A stretch of 64,000 nucleotides of DNA from Spirochaetales bacterium (lineage in GTDB: Bacteria > Spirochaetota > Spirochaetia > UBA9216). Below the pieces are notes generated by a model that did not search any database, had not been told where the DNA came from, and was given only the letters and a program-made list of their open reading frames with translations. The stretch is taken from NCBI GenBank assembly GCA_016839055.1, contig JAEKNX010000001.1:1-64000 (forward strand), written 5' to 3'. Of this stretch, positions 16,123 to 24,707 are shown piece after piece (the stretch's first letter is position 1; every line of letters starts with the position of its first letter). The position numbers and the translations under genes were made by a program.

Positions 16123-17718
16123 ATGAGCATTGAAAAAGGATATCTTGGATTTGTACTTCATTCGCATCTGCCGTATGTACATCATCCTGAGAAACAACAT
16201 TGTCTTGAAGAATACTGGTTTTTTGATGCCCTGGCGGAAACTTATCTGCCACTGCTTGATCTTTTTAATAAACTTTATGCGGAGAAAATTCCATATAAGC
16301 TGACCATTTCTCTTTCTCCTACTCTGACCACGATGCTGCTTGATGATCTTCTTCAGACGCGTTTTGCGGCCTATCTTGAGAATAAAATAGCATTAGGGGA
16401 AAAAGAGCTTGAGCGGAACCGGAAGAATCCCGATTTACTTAAGCTTTCCGAACTTTATAAAAAACATTATGAGAAATGCCGCGACAGTTTTGAGAATACT
16501 TATAAACGGAACCTGATAAAAGGATTCAAGGCGCTTGAGAAGGCTGGATGTATAGAAATAATTACTACCGCAGCAACCCATGCTTTTCTTCCGCTGTATC
16601 AGGAGTTTCCGCGGGTAATTGAGGCGCAGATTCATACCGCCGTCATGTCCTACGGTCGGGTTTTCGGAAAGGCTCCAAGAGGCATGTGGATTCCAGAGCT
16701 CGGATATTTTCCCGGACTGGGTAAATATATGAAGCAGCATGGGATAGATTACAGTTTTGTCGCAGCCCACGGACAGCTTTTTGCCAACAAAAAGTCCAAA
16801 TACGGTGTATACGGTCCAGTTGAAACCAGCAGCGGTATTCTTGCCTTCTCAAGAGACATTCCCGCATCCAGGGCCGTATTCTCAACCGAAGACGGTTATC
16901 CCGGCGATCAGGTATACAGGGACGCCGAACAGGATATTGGTTTTGATCAGGGCTTCGATTATATTGGACCATATATTTATGATGATAAAATAAGAATTAA
17001 CACCGGCTATAAATATTACCGGATAGATACCGGTGAGAAGGGGCATGTCTACAATCCGGAGAAGGCCGCGGCTAAGGCTATAGCCCATGCCGAGAATTAC
17101 ATCTACCTTCGAAGCAAGCAGGTGAAAAAACTTAAGACGCTGATGGACAGACCGCCGATAATAATTTGTCCATATGATTCGGAAATCTTCGGAAAGTGGT
17201 GGTATGAAGGGCTTATCTGGTTCGAACATGTGATCAGGAAGGCCGCACAGTCGGACGATTTTGAAATGTCCACACCGTCGCAGTATATTGACGAGTTTTC
17301 TGTGAATGAGAAGGTTGAGCCTATATTCTCGAGCTGGGGAAATAAAGGTTACGCCTCGGTCTGGCTCGAAGGATCTAATGACTGGATTTATCGGCATATC
17401 CATAAGGCATCTGAACGGATGAAGGAGCTCGTTGCCAGGTTTCCGAATGAATCAGGTCTTAAGAAGAGAGTGCTCGACCAGGCGGCCCGTGAGGTTCTGC
17501 TGTCCCAGGCTTCAGACTGGCCCTTTATAATGAAAACCTGTCTGAGTGCGGACTACGCGAAGATGCGTGTTAAGCGTCATCTTTATAACTTTAATAAAAT
17601 CTATGACAATCTCTGTCGAAATACGGTGAATACCGAATGGCTCACACGAATAGAGAAAGAAAATAAAATATTTCCTGATCTGGATTATCGAATATTCGGC
17701 GACAGGGATTTTTCCTGA
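16123..17718 (+). CDS. GH57 glycoside hydrolase (branching-enzyme type, with DUF1957)
   Basis: A 531-residue family GH57 protein. It opens with GYLGFVLHSHLPYVHHPE and carries the catalytic nucleophile region MWIPELGYFPG (E192) and the acid/base region PYDSEIFGKWWYEGL (D352). The C-terminal helical DUF1957 domain (ASDWPFIMKT, then HLYNFNKIYDNL) is typical of GH57 1,4-alpha-glucan branching enzymes, which make alpha-1,6 branches in glycogen-like polymers. Some relatives are amylases, so the exact reaction is inferred. It is the last gene of the plus-strand run and ends just before a strong hairpin. Confidence 0.88.
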   Translation: MSIEKGYLGFVLHSHLPYVHHPEKQHCLEEYWFFDALAETYLPLLDLFNKLYAEKIPYKLTISLSPTLTTMLLDDLLQTRFAAYLENKIALGEKELERNRKNPDLLKLSELYKKHYEKCRDSFENTYKRNLIKGFKALEKAGCIEIITTAATHAFLPLYQEFPRVIEAQIHTAVMSYGRVFGKAPRGMWIPELGYFPGLGKYMKQHGIDYSFVAAHGQLFANKKSKYGVYGPVETSSGILAFSRDIPASRAVFSTEDGYPGDQVYRDAEQDIGFDQGFDYIGPYIYDDKIRINTGYKYYRIDTGEKGHVYNPEKAAAKAIAHAENYIYLRSKQVKKLKTLMDRPPIIICPYDSEIFGKWWYEGLIWFEHVIRKAAQSDDFEMSTPSQYIDEFSVNEKVEPIFSSWGNKGYASVWLEGSNDWIYRHIHKASERMKELVARFPNESGLKKRVLDQAAREVLLSQASDWPFIMKTCLSADYAKMRVKRHLYNFNKIYDNLCRNTVNTEWLTRIEKENKIFPDLDYRIFGDRDFS

Positions 17719-17725
17719 TTTAAAG

Positions 17726-17755
17726 CCGCGGCCTATCTCCTGGAGATGGCCGCGG
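17726..17755. terminator. Bidirectional hairpin between convergent genes
   Basis: An 8-bp GC-only stem (ccgcggcc/ggccgcgg) continues, after a one-base bulge, into a 5-bp stem with loop CTG. It sits between the GH57 gene and a convergent minus-strand gene, whose final codons overlap it. T-runs on either side are weak, so it may end transcription in both directions or act as an RNA end stabiliser. Confidence 0.6.
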
Positions 17756-17978
17756 TCTCATCAATAGTCAACTGTTCAAGATAGTACCTGATTATTGGTC
17801 CGTTGTTTGTGTCTGTTGAGGATTTTCGGTAAACGCGATAAACTATCGTTTTCGCTGATTCCAGCGGCAGGCTTACAGGGAAACCGTTTATATCGACCAA
17901 TTCGTTTAGCCGAAGGTGTCTGTCGACCTCACGGTGATCACCTTCGGGATATATTATTAATATTGTATCAAAAGTCAA
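17733..17978 (-). CDS. Small protein of unknown function
   Basis: An 81-residue protein with a TTG start overlapping the preceding gene's TGA (ttga), so it is probably translated by coupling. The sequence has a basic central part (SAKTIVYRVYRKSSTDTN) and no signal peptide, membrane span or known motif. No family recognised. The stop codon lies inside the terminator hairpin. Confidence 0.6.
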   Translation of the reverse strand: MTFDTILIIYPEGDHREVDRHLRLNELVDINGFPVSLPLESAKTIVYRVYRKSSTDTNNGPIIRYYLEQLTIDETAAISRR

Positions 17979-18283
17979 CTTTTAAATCCATTCCCGTCCG
18001 GGGCATCATCAAGTAGTTTGAAATTCATCACCCTCGGATTCTCGAAGGCTTCATCCCTGAATTCTTCTATTAGCGAAACTGTCTGAAAGGGAATCATCAG
18101 ATGTTCGACCTTCCCGAAGAGCCGTCTTACCTCATCCTCTGACGGGTCGATTATCAGTCTGGATTCTTTATTCAGGATCAGATCCCTTATGGAAACAAAG
18201 TAAGGATGGGTGAGATCCAAGCTTGAAGCTTTCAGCTGAAGGTCTTTATCCTTCCATTTAAAGTGAACTCTGTATATAGACAT
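17975..18283 (-). CDS. DUF1820-like protein
   Basis: About 102 residues from the ATG at 18283 (MSIYRVHFKWKDKDLQLKA). An ATG at 18301 is less likely. The opening YRVHF, the DLILNKESRLIIDPSEDEVR stretch and the later MIPFQTVSLIEEF match the pattern of DUF1820 proteins, which have no known function. It is divergent from mraZ and shares the 18284-18467 intergenic region, which is A+T-rich and presumably holds promoters for both directions. Confidence 0.7.
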   Translation of the reverse strand: MSIYRVHFKWKDKDLQLKASSLDLTHPYFVSIRDLILNKESRLIIDPSEDEVRRLFGKVEHLMIPFQTVSLIEEFRDEAFENPRVMNFKLLDDAPDGNGFKS

Positions 18284-18385
18284 GAAATATACATACTTCA
18301 TTGAGCTTAAATAAGCTACTTAACAAAAGTTAAGTTGTAATTATCGGAATATACATGCAAAACCTTTAATTCTTTTAAAAAAAGG

Positions 18386-18459
18386 TTTAAAAAAGAAATT
18401 TCGTGGGTTACTATTGTTTAAGTGTGGTAAAAAGTGGGAATAATTAGGAACAAGTGGGT
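18386..18459 (+). promoter_or_regulatory. mraZ promoter with four MraZ boxes at 10-bp spacing
   Basis: TGG-type repeats begin at 18425 (tggta), 18435 (tggga), 18445 (tagga) and 18455 (tgggt), each exactly 10 bp apart, with a further tgggt at 18404. MraZ is known to bind such tandem TGGGN boxes upstream of its own operon. A TTTAAA/TACTAT promoter (18386-18391, 18409-18414) would start transcription at about 18421, so the boxes cover the start region. The last box lies only 8 bp before ATG and may double as the ribosome site. Confidence 0.75.
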
Positions 18460-18467
18460 TTTTTTAA

Positions 18468-18908
18468 ATGATTACCGGTGAGTATCGAAATAATCTTGAT
18501 GAAAAAGGCAGAATGCTCGTTCCTTCCCGCGTTCGGAATATGATTCCCGGAACTATGCTGGTGCTTACCCGCGGTATTGATAAATGCCTATGGGTTTATA
18601 CACCAGAGGAGTGGAAGAAGATTGCGTCGCAGATTCTTGATTCCGCGTCGGTATTCAAGTCGAAAACCCGGCTTCTGCAGCGAAGAATCATTGCTCCCGC
18701 TCAAGAATGTGAAATTGACAAATCAGGCAGAATAAACATTCCGCCATCGCTGCGCGACAGCGCGGGTCTGTGTAAGGAAGTGGTGCTTCTGGCAATGGAG
18801 AAGTATATGGAAATCTGGGATGAGTTGGAATATAATAATTATCTTAAAGAAAGTGAGGAGGATTTCCTGGCTGCGGCTGAGGATTTGGGCGATTTGCTCA
18901 ATCTCTAA
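18468..18908 (+). CDS. mraZ: Division/wall cluster regulator MraZ
   Basis: A 146-residue MraZ with the two SpoVT/AbrB-like repeats: GEYRNNLDEKGRMLVPSRVR near the start and AQECEIDKSGRINIPPSLR in the middle. MraZ is a DNA-binding regulator of the dcw operon and first gene of that operon. The boxes directly upstream suggest autoregulation. The start codon is fixed by the family N-terminus; there is no textbook ribosome site. rsmH follows after 24 bp. Confidence 0.95.
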   Translation: MITGEYRNNLDEKGRMLVPSRVRNMIPGTMLVLTRGIDKCLWVYTPEEWKKIASQILDSASVFKSKTRLLQRRIIAPAQECEIDKSGRINIPPSLRDSAGLCKEVVLLAMEKYMEIWDELEYNNYLKESEEDFLAAAEDLGDLLNL

Positions 18909-18932
18909 TCTCTGACAGGAAAAGGATCGTTC

Positions 18933-19886
18933 ATGGATATAGTTCATTATTCAGTGTTGAAAGAAGAGGTCTACAGTTATCTCGAGCCAGGTGAGGATGA
19001 TTCCCTGCTTATAGACTGTACTCTGGGAGAGGGCGGACATACTGAAATGTTCCTTTCCCGTTGTCCGCATTTGAATACAATCGGACTAGATGCCGACGAA
19101 AAAATCATGGACGTCGCAAAGCAGCGGCTTGCGGTCTATGAAGGCAGAGCCAGATTTTATAATCAATGGTTCAATGGTTTTTTCAGGCAGTATCCACTGG
19201 GAGATGAACGGCCCGATCTGATACTTTTTGACCTCGGCATTTCGATTTTTCATTATGAGAAGTCCGGTCGGGGATTTTCTTTCTTGCGGGATGAACCTCT
19301 TGATATGAGGCTGTCGGCGGATCTTGAAATCTCGGCTGCGGATATTGTTAACAATTATCCGGAGTCCGAGATTGCCGACCTGATTTTTCAATTCGGCGAA
19401 GAGCGGTATTCAAGGCGTTTTGCCAGGGCAATAGTCGAAGATCGGAAAAAAGTTCCCTTCGAGACGACCGTTCAGCTTGCCGGGCTGATTAAACGTGTTT
19501 CCCCGCCGGATTACCGGCGGGGCAGGATACATCCGGCCACGAAAACATTTCAGGCTCTGCGGATAGCCGTGAACGGAGAACTCGCGAGACTGGATTCGGT
19601 GCTGCTTAATGCTCTTCAGATCCTGCGGCCCGGGGGCAGGATGGGGGTAATCACTTTCCATTCGCTTGAGGATAGAATAGTCAAGCACTTTTTTAAAAGC
19701 CTTAATAAGACCTGTATATGCCCGCCGGAACAGCCGATATGTAATTGTAAGGGGCGGAAAATTGTAGACATTCTGACAAAGAAACCTGTAATACCTACAG
19801 AACAGGAACGATCGGAAAATCCGCCGTCGCGAAGTGCGAAGCTGCGGGTAGTTAGAAAAATTTCAGATGAGGAATTCAGGATTTGA
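18933..19886 (+). CDS. rsmH: 16S rRNA m4C1402 methyltransferase RsmH (MraW)
   Basis: A 317-residue SAM-dependent enzyme that methylates N4 of C1402 in 16S rRNA. Motifs: HYSVLKEEV, DCTLGEGGHTEMFL (SAM site), DLILFDLGISIFHYEKSGRGFSF, and RPGGRMGVITFHSLEDRIVK near the C-terminus. Length is typical. The stop codon overlaps the TTG start of the FtsL-like gene. Confidence 0.96.
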   Translation: MDIVHYSVLKEEVYSYLEPGEDDSLLIDCTLGEGGHTEMFLSRCPHLNTIGLDADEKIMDVAKQRLAVYEGRARFYNQWFNGFFRQYPLGDERPDLILFDLGISIFHYEKSGRGFSFLRDEPLDMRLSADLEISAADIVNNYPESEIADLIFQFGEERYSRRFARAIVEDRKKVPFETTVQLAGLIKRVSPPDYRRGRIHPATKTFQALRIAVNGELARLDSVLLNALQILRPGGRMGVITFHSLEDRIVKHFFKSLNKTCICPPEQPICNCKGRKIVDILTKKPVIPTEQERSENPPSRSAKLRVVRKISDEEFRI

Positions 19887-20173
19887 AGAGAACAGTCGTC
19901 CTTATACTTATTTTAATAATTCCTATTCTCCTTTTCATCTCGGTTTGGCAGTCTTATAGGTACGACAGACTCAGCGGTGAAGTCGCCGGAATGGAGCAGG
20001 TTCAGAAAGAAATTTTTGAAAAGAACAAGAAGATTGTAATGGGGATAGAGTTTCTTAAATCCCCATTTCGTATAAATAAAATTGCTGAAGAAGAACTTGA
20101 CCTGGAAAAAATAAAACCTGAGAGGATAATCCGGATTGATCTAGTGCCGGATAGGGACAGACAGGATGGGTAG
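19883..20173 (+). CDS. ftsL: FtsL-like divisome protein
   Basis: A 96-residue bitopic protein in the ftsL position between rsmH and murF. Residues 4-22 (TVVLILILIIPILLFISVW) form one membrane span, followed by a short coiled-coil-like periplasmic part. Such proteins join FtsB/DivIC and FtsQ to recruit the septal synthase. Sequence conservation is low, so the name rests mainly on position, size and topology. The TTG start overlaps the rsmH stop (ttga). No ftsI gene follows. Confidence 0.7.
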   Translation: MKRTVVLILILIIPILLFISVWQSYRYDRLSGEVAGMEQVQKEIFEKNKKIVMGIEFLKSPFRINKIAEEELDLEKIKPERIIRIDLVPDRDRQDG

Positions 20174-21596
20174 CCGCCATGAGGCTTTGTTTTCGGCAGT
20201 CGAAGTCGCGGCCTGGTCGAATGGAAAGCTTGACGGGGATTCCTCGGCTGTCCTGACTGGGGTTATTATTGATTCAAGAGAGTGTGGTCCCGGCGGGCTT
20301 TTTGTCGCGCTGAAGGGTGAGAATACCGACGGTCATAATTATCTGGATAAGGCTTATGAGAATGGGGCAGCCGGTGCTGTTGTTTCGGAGCGCTGGATTT
20401 TAGAAAATGAATATCCCGATATTCCTGAGGGCAGGTTTCTGCTTACAGTTGCCGAGCCGCTTGAGGCTCTTCAGGCCGTTGCTGCTGCCTATCTGGGTTG
20501 CATAAAGCATCCTGTTAGAATCGGAGTCACCGGCAGTAATGGAAAGACGACAACCAAAGAACTGATATCGAGAGTGTTATCAAAAAAGTATTCGGTTGTT
20601 AAAACCGAAGGAAATTTTAATTCAGAAATAGGACTGCCGTTGTCAGTCTTTAACATTAAAGACCGTCATGACTATGCGGTCATTGAAATGGGCATAAACC
20701 GTGTGGGCGAAATGGATGTATTAACAGAGATACTCCGTCCGGATATTGTTGTCATTACAAATATCGGGACTGCCCACATCGGTATTTTTAAAACGAGAGA
20801 GACTATAGCCTTCGAGAAGAGGCGGGCGATGTCGCTTTTTAATGATGAAAGCGTGCTTTTTCTCGATGAAAACTGTGATTTTAGGGATTTTCTGGTTGAG
20901 GAGCATCCCGGCAGACTGGAACTCTTTGGCTGCCGGAGTCTTGTCGCCGAGGGGCATTCCTTATCCGCCTTGAGCCGCGGGCTAAAGGGATGGACCCTAA
21001 GTCTTGACGAGCGGGAGATAGCTTATCCGCTGATAGGTGAACATAATCTAAAGAACGCCCTATGTGCCGTAAAGGTCGGGCTGTTCGCCGATGTGCCGCG
21101 AAACAGCATTGCGGAGGCTCTCGAAGAGGCGCAGCCTCTGTTCGGCCGCAGTCAGATTATCGACGGTCCTGTCACTATTATCCAGGATTGCTATAATGCT
21201 AACGCTGATTCCCTTCTTGGTTCCATCAGTTTTGCTGATGATCTTGAGTGGGAAGGCGCAAAACGGTATGTAATCGGAGATATGAAAGAGCTCGGAGCAA
21301 GCAGTCGTGAGATCCATGAGGCTGCCGGCCGTGCATCTGCCGCGGGAGCCGCAGCGGAGGTTTTCTTTTTTGGGGAAGACGCTGAGGTTTCATATAAGGC
21401 GGCCGTGAGTGCCGGAGAGAAACTCGGCGGCACTACGCCCCGGTTTTTCTGGACCGATGATTTCAAGGTGCTTGAATCAAAACTTTTTAAGAGTATCACG
21501 GCAGGAGATTTACTGCTTCTAAAGGCGTCCAGATCGATGAATCTTGAGAGACTTGTTCCTATGGTAGAGGAGTATAATAGAGGTAAAAGATGTTAA
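20166..21596 (+). CDS. murF: MurF ligase
   Basis: A 476-residue UDP-MurNAc-tripeptide:D-Ala-D-Ala ligase, which makes the complete cytosolic pentapeptide precursor. The Mur ligase P-loop GVTGSNGKTTTKEL, the substrate segment TEGNFNSEIGLPLSVF, and GEHNLKNALCAVKVG with the later DCYNANADSLL are seen. It overlaps ftsL by 8 bp (atgggtag) and mraY by 7 bp, so the three are tightly coupled. Confidence 0.95.
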   Translation: MGSRHEALFSAVEVAAWSNGKLDGDSSAVLTGVIIDSRECGPGGLFVALKGENTDGHNYLDKAYENGAAGAVVSERWILENEYPDIPEGRFLLTVAEPLEALQAVAAAYLGCIKHPVRIGVTGSNGKTTTKELISRVLSKKYSVVKTEGNFNSEIGLPLSVFNIKDRHDYAVIEMGINRVGEMDVLTEILRPDIVVITNIGTAHIGIFKTRETIAFEKRRAMSLFNDESVLFLDENCDFRDFLVEEHPGRLELFGCRSLVAEGHSLSALSRGLKGWTLSLDEREIAYPLIGEHNLKNALCAVKVGLFADVPRNSIAEALEEAQPLFGRSQIIDGPVTIIQDCYNANADSLLGSISFADDLEWEGAKRYVIGDMKELGASSREIHEAAGRASAAGAAAEVFFFGEDAEVSYKAAVSAGEKLGGTTPRFFWTDDFKVLESKLFKSITAGDLLLLKASRSMNLERLVPMVEEYNRGKRC

Positions 21597-22669
21597 AAGA
21601 ACTACTTTATCCATTGGTGGATATGTTTTCTGCTTTTAATATTTTTCAATACATAACTTTCCGGGCGGCTTATGCTGCTGTAACGGCCCTTTTTGTTTCA
21701 TTCATTTTCGGGCCTAAAATAATCAATGCGCTCAGGAAGTTTAAGCTGGGCCAGATGATTCGTGCTGATGGTCCCCGATCTCACCTTCATAAGAGCGGAA
21801 CACCGACCATGGGCGGTCTTATTATGATTCTGGCAGTTCTTGTTTCCACTATCCTGTGGCAGGATATCAGGAATCCTTATGTCTGGATCGGTTTGGGGTC
21901 GATGCTCGGATTCGGACTCGTCGGTTTCATAGATGATTATCTGAAAATAACCAGGAAGAGTTCCGAAGGTCTTCATGCCGGGTTTAAACTTGTGGGACAG
22001 ATAGCGGTCTCCCTGGCTATAGTACTTGTAATTTATTTTAATGGAAATGAGCATACGACCCTACTGTATCTGCCTTTTCTCAAGGCGCCGGTTGTTGATC
22101 TGGGTGTGTTGTACATACCATTCGGGGTTTTCGTTCTTGTTGCCTGGGCTAACGCGGTCAATCTAACAGACGGGCTGGACGGACTTGCCGTCGGGCTTGT
22201 GATGATGGCCGGCATAGCTTTTGTGATTATAAGTTATATAATGGGGCGAGCCGACTTCGCCGAGTATCTGCAGATTCCCTACCTGCCGGAGAGCAGTGAG
22301 CTTCCGGTCTTCTGTTTTGGCCTTGTCGGTGCATGTATAGGATTCTTATGGTTTAATTCTCATCCGGCAGAAGTCTTCATGGGTGATACAGGTTCACTAG
22401 CTCTCGGCGGAGCCCTGGGTGTTCTGTCTCTGATGATTAAAAAGGAAATACTTCTGGTTATTATCGGAGGCGTCTTTGTTCTTGAGACTCTGTCGGTGAT
22501 TATCCAGGTTGCATCATACAAGCTTACAGGGAAAAGAGTTTTTAAAATGGCACCTCTTCATCATCATTTTGAATTGAAGGGCTGGGCTGAAACAAAAGTA
22601 GTTATCCGGTTTTGGATAATGGGCGGAATGTTTGCGATTCTCGCGCTCTCGACATTAAAGATTCAATAG
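21590..22669 (+). CDS. mraY: MraY phospho-MurNAc-pentapeptide translocase
   Basis: A 359-residue polytopic membrane enzyme that transfers phospho-MurNAc-pentapeptide to undecaprenyl phosphate (lipid I). Family motifs: GTPTMGGLIMI, GFIDDYLKI, NAVNLTDGLDGLAVGL, FMGDTGSLALGG and MAPLHHHFELKGW. Around ten membrane spans are apparent. murD and murG, often next in this cluster, are absent: ftsW follows after 6 bp. Confidence 0.97.
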   Translation: MLKELLYPLVDMFSAFNIFQYITFRAAYAAVTALFVSFIFGPKIINALRKFKLGQMIRADGPRSHLHKSGTPTMGGLIMILAVLVSTILWQDIRNPYVWIGLGSMLGFGLVGFIDDYLKITRKSSEGLHAGFKLVGQIAVSLAIVLVIYFNGNEHTTLLYLPFLKAPVVDLGVLYIPFGVFVLVAWANAVNLTDGLDGLAVGLVMMAGIAFVIISYIMGRADFAEYLQIPYLPESSELPVFCFGLVGACIGFLWFNSHPAEVFMGDTGSLALGGALGVLSLMIKKEILLVIIGGVFVLETLSVIIQVASYKLTGKRVFKMAPLHHHFELKGWAETKVVIRFWIMGGMFAILALSTLKIQ

Positions 22670-22675
22670 AGGAAT

Positions 22676-23809
22676 ATGAACGGCAGATTCGAACTTGAAA
22701 AAGTGCCCGGCGGGCAGAGTGATTTTATTCTCATACTCACAATTATTCTTCTTGCCGGCTGCGGTTTTTCTGCGCTTTTTTCAGCTTCATATAGTTATGC
22801 CGGAAGATATTTTAACGACAGTTTCCTGTTTATTCGTAAACAGCTGATCCTCGGAGCGGTTGGAACTTCGCTGGGATTTGCAGCGTATAAGATGCCGAAG
22901 GATTTTATAAGGCGTTATACTCCGTTACTTCTAGTCGGAACCATGTTTTTAATTCTGCTTACCTTTATTCCGGGACTCGGGGAAGAGGTCCTCGGCGCCC
23001 GCAGATGGATATTTTTATTCGGTTTTTCTTTCCAGCCGTCCGAACTTGCGAAACTCGCAGTCATTCTCTATCTTGCTAATATTTTTGACAAGAAAAAGGA
23101 CCGGATGAATGATCTCGTCAATACGATAATTCCGCCGCTCATCATAACAGCGGTTGTTATTTCGCTTGTTCTGATGCAGAACGATTTCTCTACTGCCGTT
23201 TTCATCCTTCTTGTAGGTCTGGTGATGTTTTTTATGGCGGGTGTTTCAATTCTTTATTTTCTGTATCTGATAATAGCGATCATCCCTCTTTCTGTAATGC
23301 TGCTGTTTACCAAGCCGCACAGGGTTGAACGGCTGATTGCGTTTATTAATCCGGAAACCGATCCTGTAGGGTCCGGTTATCAGGTTATTGCGGCTCGATC
23401 TGCGCTTGAAAGCGGAGGGCTGTGGGGAGCGGGCATTGGGAATGGACTCAAGAAACTGGGAGGTCTTCCCGAGGTTCACTCCGATTTTATTTTTGCGTCG
23501 ACCGCTGAAGAAGTTGGTTTTATCGGCGTAATGTCGATCATTCTCTTGTTTCTTGGATTCGCCTCAAGGGGCTTTATCAGGGGGTACAGGAGTGCTAGCC
23601 GGTATGATTTTTTATTAAGTTTCGGGCTCACATTCTGTATTCTGTATCAGGCATTGTTTAATCTCGCGGTAGTATCAGGACTTGTGCCGGCAACAGGTAT
23701 ACCTCTGCCGTTCTTCTCGTCGGGAGGTTCTTCGCTGATTGTAACATTAATCATGTGCGGTTTGCTTCTCGGAGTAACACGGCGGCAAAACGGGGACGGC
23801 AGGAAATGA
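22676..23809 (+). CDS. ftsW: FtsW, SEDS glycosyltransferase
   Basis: A 377-residue SEDS-family polytopic protein. FtsW polymerises septal glycan together with its cognate class b PBP. Family motifs: SASYSYAGRYFNDSFLFIRKQ near the start, GARRWIFLFGFSFQPSELAKL, the NDFSTAVFIL segment, and AEEVGFIGV with GIPLPFFSSGGSSL near the end. The ATG is preceded by agagga. Its TGA overlaps the ftsQ start. Confidence 0.95.
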   Translation: MNGRFELEKVPGGQSDFILILTIILLAGCGFSALFSASYSYAGRYFNDSFLFIRKQLILGAVGTSLGFAAYKMPKDFIRRYTPLLLVGTMFLILLTFIPGLGEEVLGARRWIFLFGFSFQPSELAKLAVILYLANIFDKKKDRMNDLVNTIIPPLIITAVVISLVLMQNDFSTAVFILLVGLVMFFMAGVSILYFLYLIIAIIPLSVMLLFTKPHRVERLIAFINPETDPVGSGYQVIAARSALESGGLWGAGIGNGLKKLGGLPEVHSDFIFASTAEEVGFIGVMSIILLFLGFASRGFIRGYRSASRYDFLLSFGLTFCILYQALFNLAVVSGLVPATGIPLPFFSSGGSSLIVTLIMCGLLLGVTRRQNGDGRK

Positions 23810-24705
23810 GTCAGGCACATCAGTTCAATAATAGAGAAAGTCAGACTGGTACTTCTTTTTACAATTACTCAGATGTCGACACTGAAAGGAGTGTGAAGTC
23901 TGCTCGTCAGGTTGTTGTTAAAGAGCGTTATTCAAAAGACGAAAGAATCACAAGGATATTCAAGATAATAATTGTGCTTCTTGTGTTTGTCATATTTGTG
24001 CAGATTTCATATCATCTGTATTTTGCCCGGAATATTATGATTGAAAAAATTGTGATTGAGGCCGGAGCGGGATTTACTGCAACCGATGAGCAGGTTCTTC
24101 AGATGGCAGGACTTGGCGGGGTTGAGTCATATTTCTCACTAAAGCCGGAGCAGGTTAAGACCCGACTCGAGCGATATCCGCAGATAGCCTCGGTTAGTGT
24201 GGAAAAAAAGTTTCCGGGTACGCTGATCATAGGAATCGAGGGCAGGACTCCGATAGCAGTATGTCTGATTGATAATAACGGAGAGACTATTCCCGCTGCA
24301 GTTGATGCGGAAGGAATAATTTTTCAGATAGGGAAAACGGTTAGTGAGCTAAATCTTCCCGTCCTTTCCGGAATAAAGATAGGTGAGGCGGGCATTGGGT
24401 CAAAGATGCCACGGCCGGTCACGGGATTTCTTCATGATCTAGAGAAGCTCAGGAAAGAATCCCCAGTTTTTTACAACAGCATATCCGAGTTGAAATTTGT
24501 CAGAAAAACGAATGAAGATTTTGAAGTGTTGATGTATCCTCAAAATTATAGTATTCCTGTTAGGATAGGAAATAGAATAGATAAGAATCTGTTTACCTAT
24601 GTTATTCTGGTACTGGATGTAGTGAAAGCGCAGGGAATGTCTGCTTATCTTGAGGAATTGGATTTTAGAACTGATGAAGTCGTTTATAAAATCAGGGAGG
24701 AATAA
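23806..24705 (+). CDS. ftsQ: FtsQ/DivIB-like divisome protein
   Basis: About 299 residues from ATG 23806, chosen because it forms an ATGA overlap with the ftsW stop and has ggcagga upstream. A short, charged cytoplasmic N-terminus leads to a membrane span (IFKIIIVLLVFVIFVQISYH), then a POTRA-like region (IEKIVIEAGAGFTATDEQVL, RLERYPQIASVSVEKKFPGT, IEGRTPIAV) and a beta domain. It scaffolds the divisome with FtsL and FtsB-type proteins. Position between ftsW and ftsA supports the call. Confidence 0.88.
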   Translation: MSQAHQFNNRESQTGTSFYNYSDVDTERSVKSARQVVVKERYSKDERITRIFKIIIVLLVFVIFVQISYHLYFARNIMIEKIVIEAGAGFTATDEQVLQMAGLGGVESYFSLKPEQVKTRLERYPQIASVSVEKKFPGTLIIGIEGRTPIAVCLIDNNGETIPAAVDAEGIIFQIGKTVSELNLPVLSGIKIGEAGIGSKMPRPVTGFLHDLEKLRKESPVFYNSISELKFVRKTNEDFEVLMYPQNYSIPVRIGNRIDKNLFTYVILVLDVVKAQGMSAYLEELDFRTDEVVYKIREE

Positions 24706-24707
24706 TC

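Noticed and set aside
21060-21499. Minus-strand open frames opposite murF
   Set aside because: They mirror the coding strand of a well-supported gene and show no family features.
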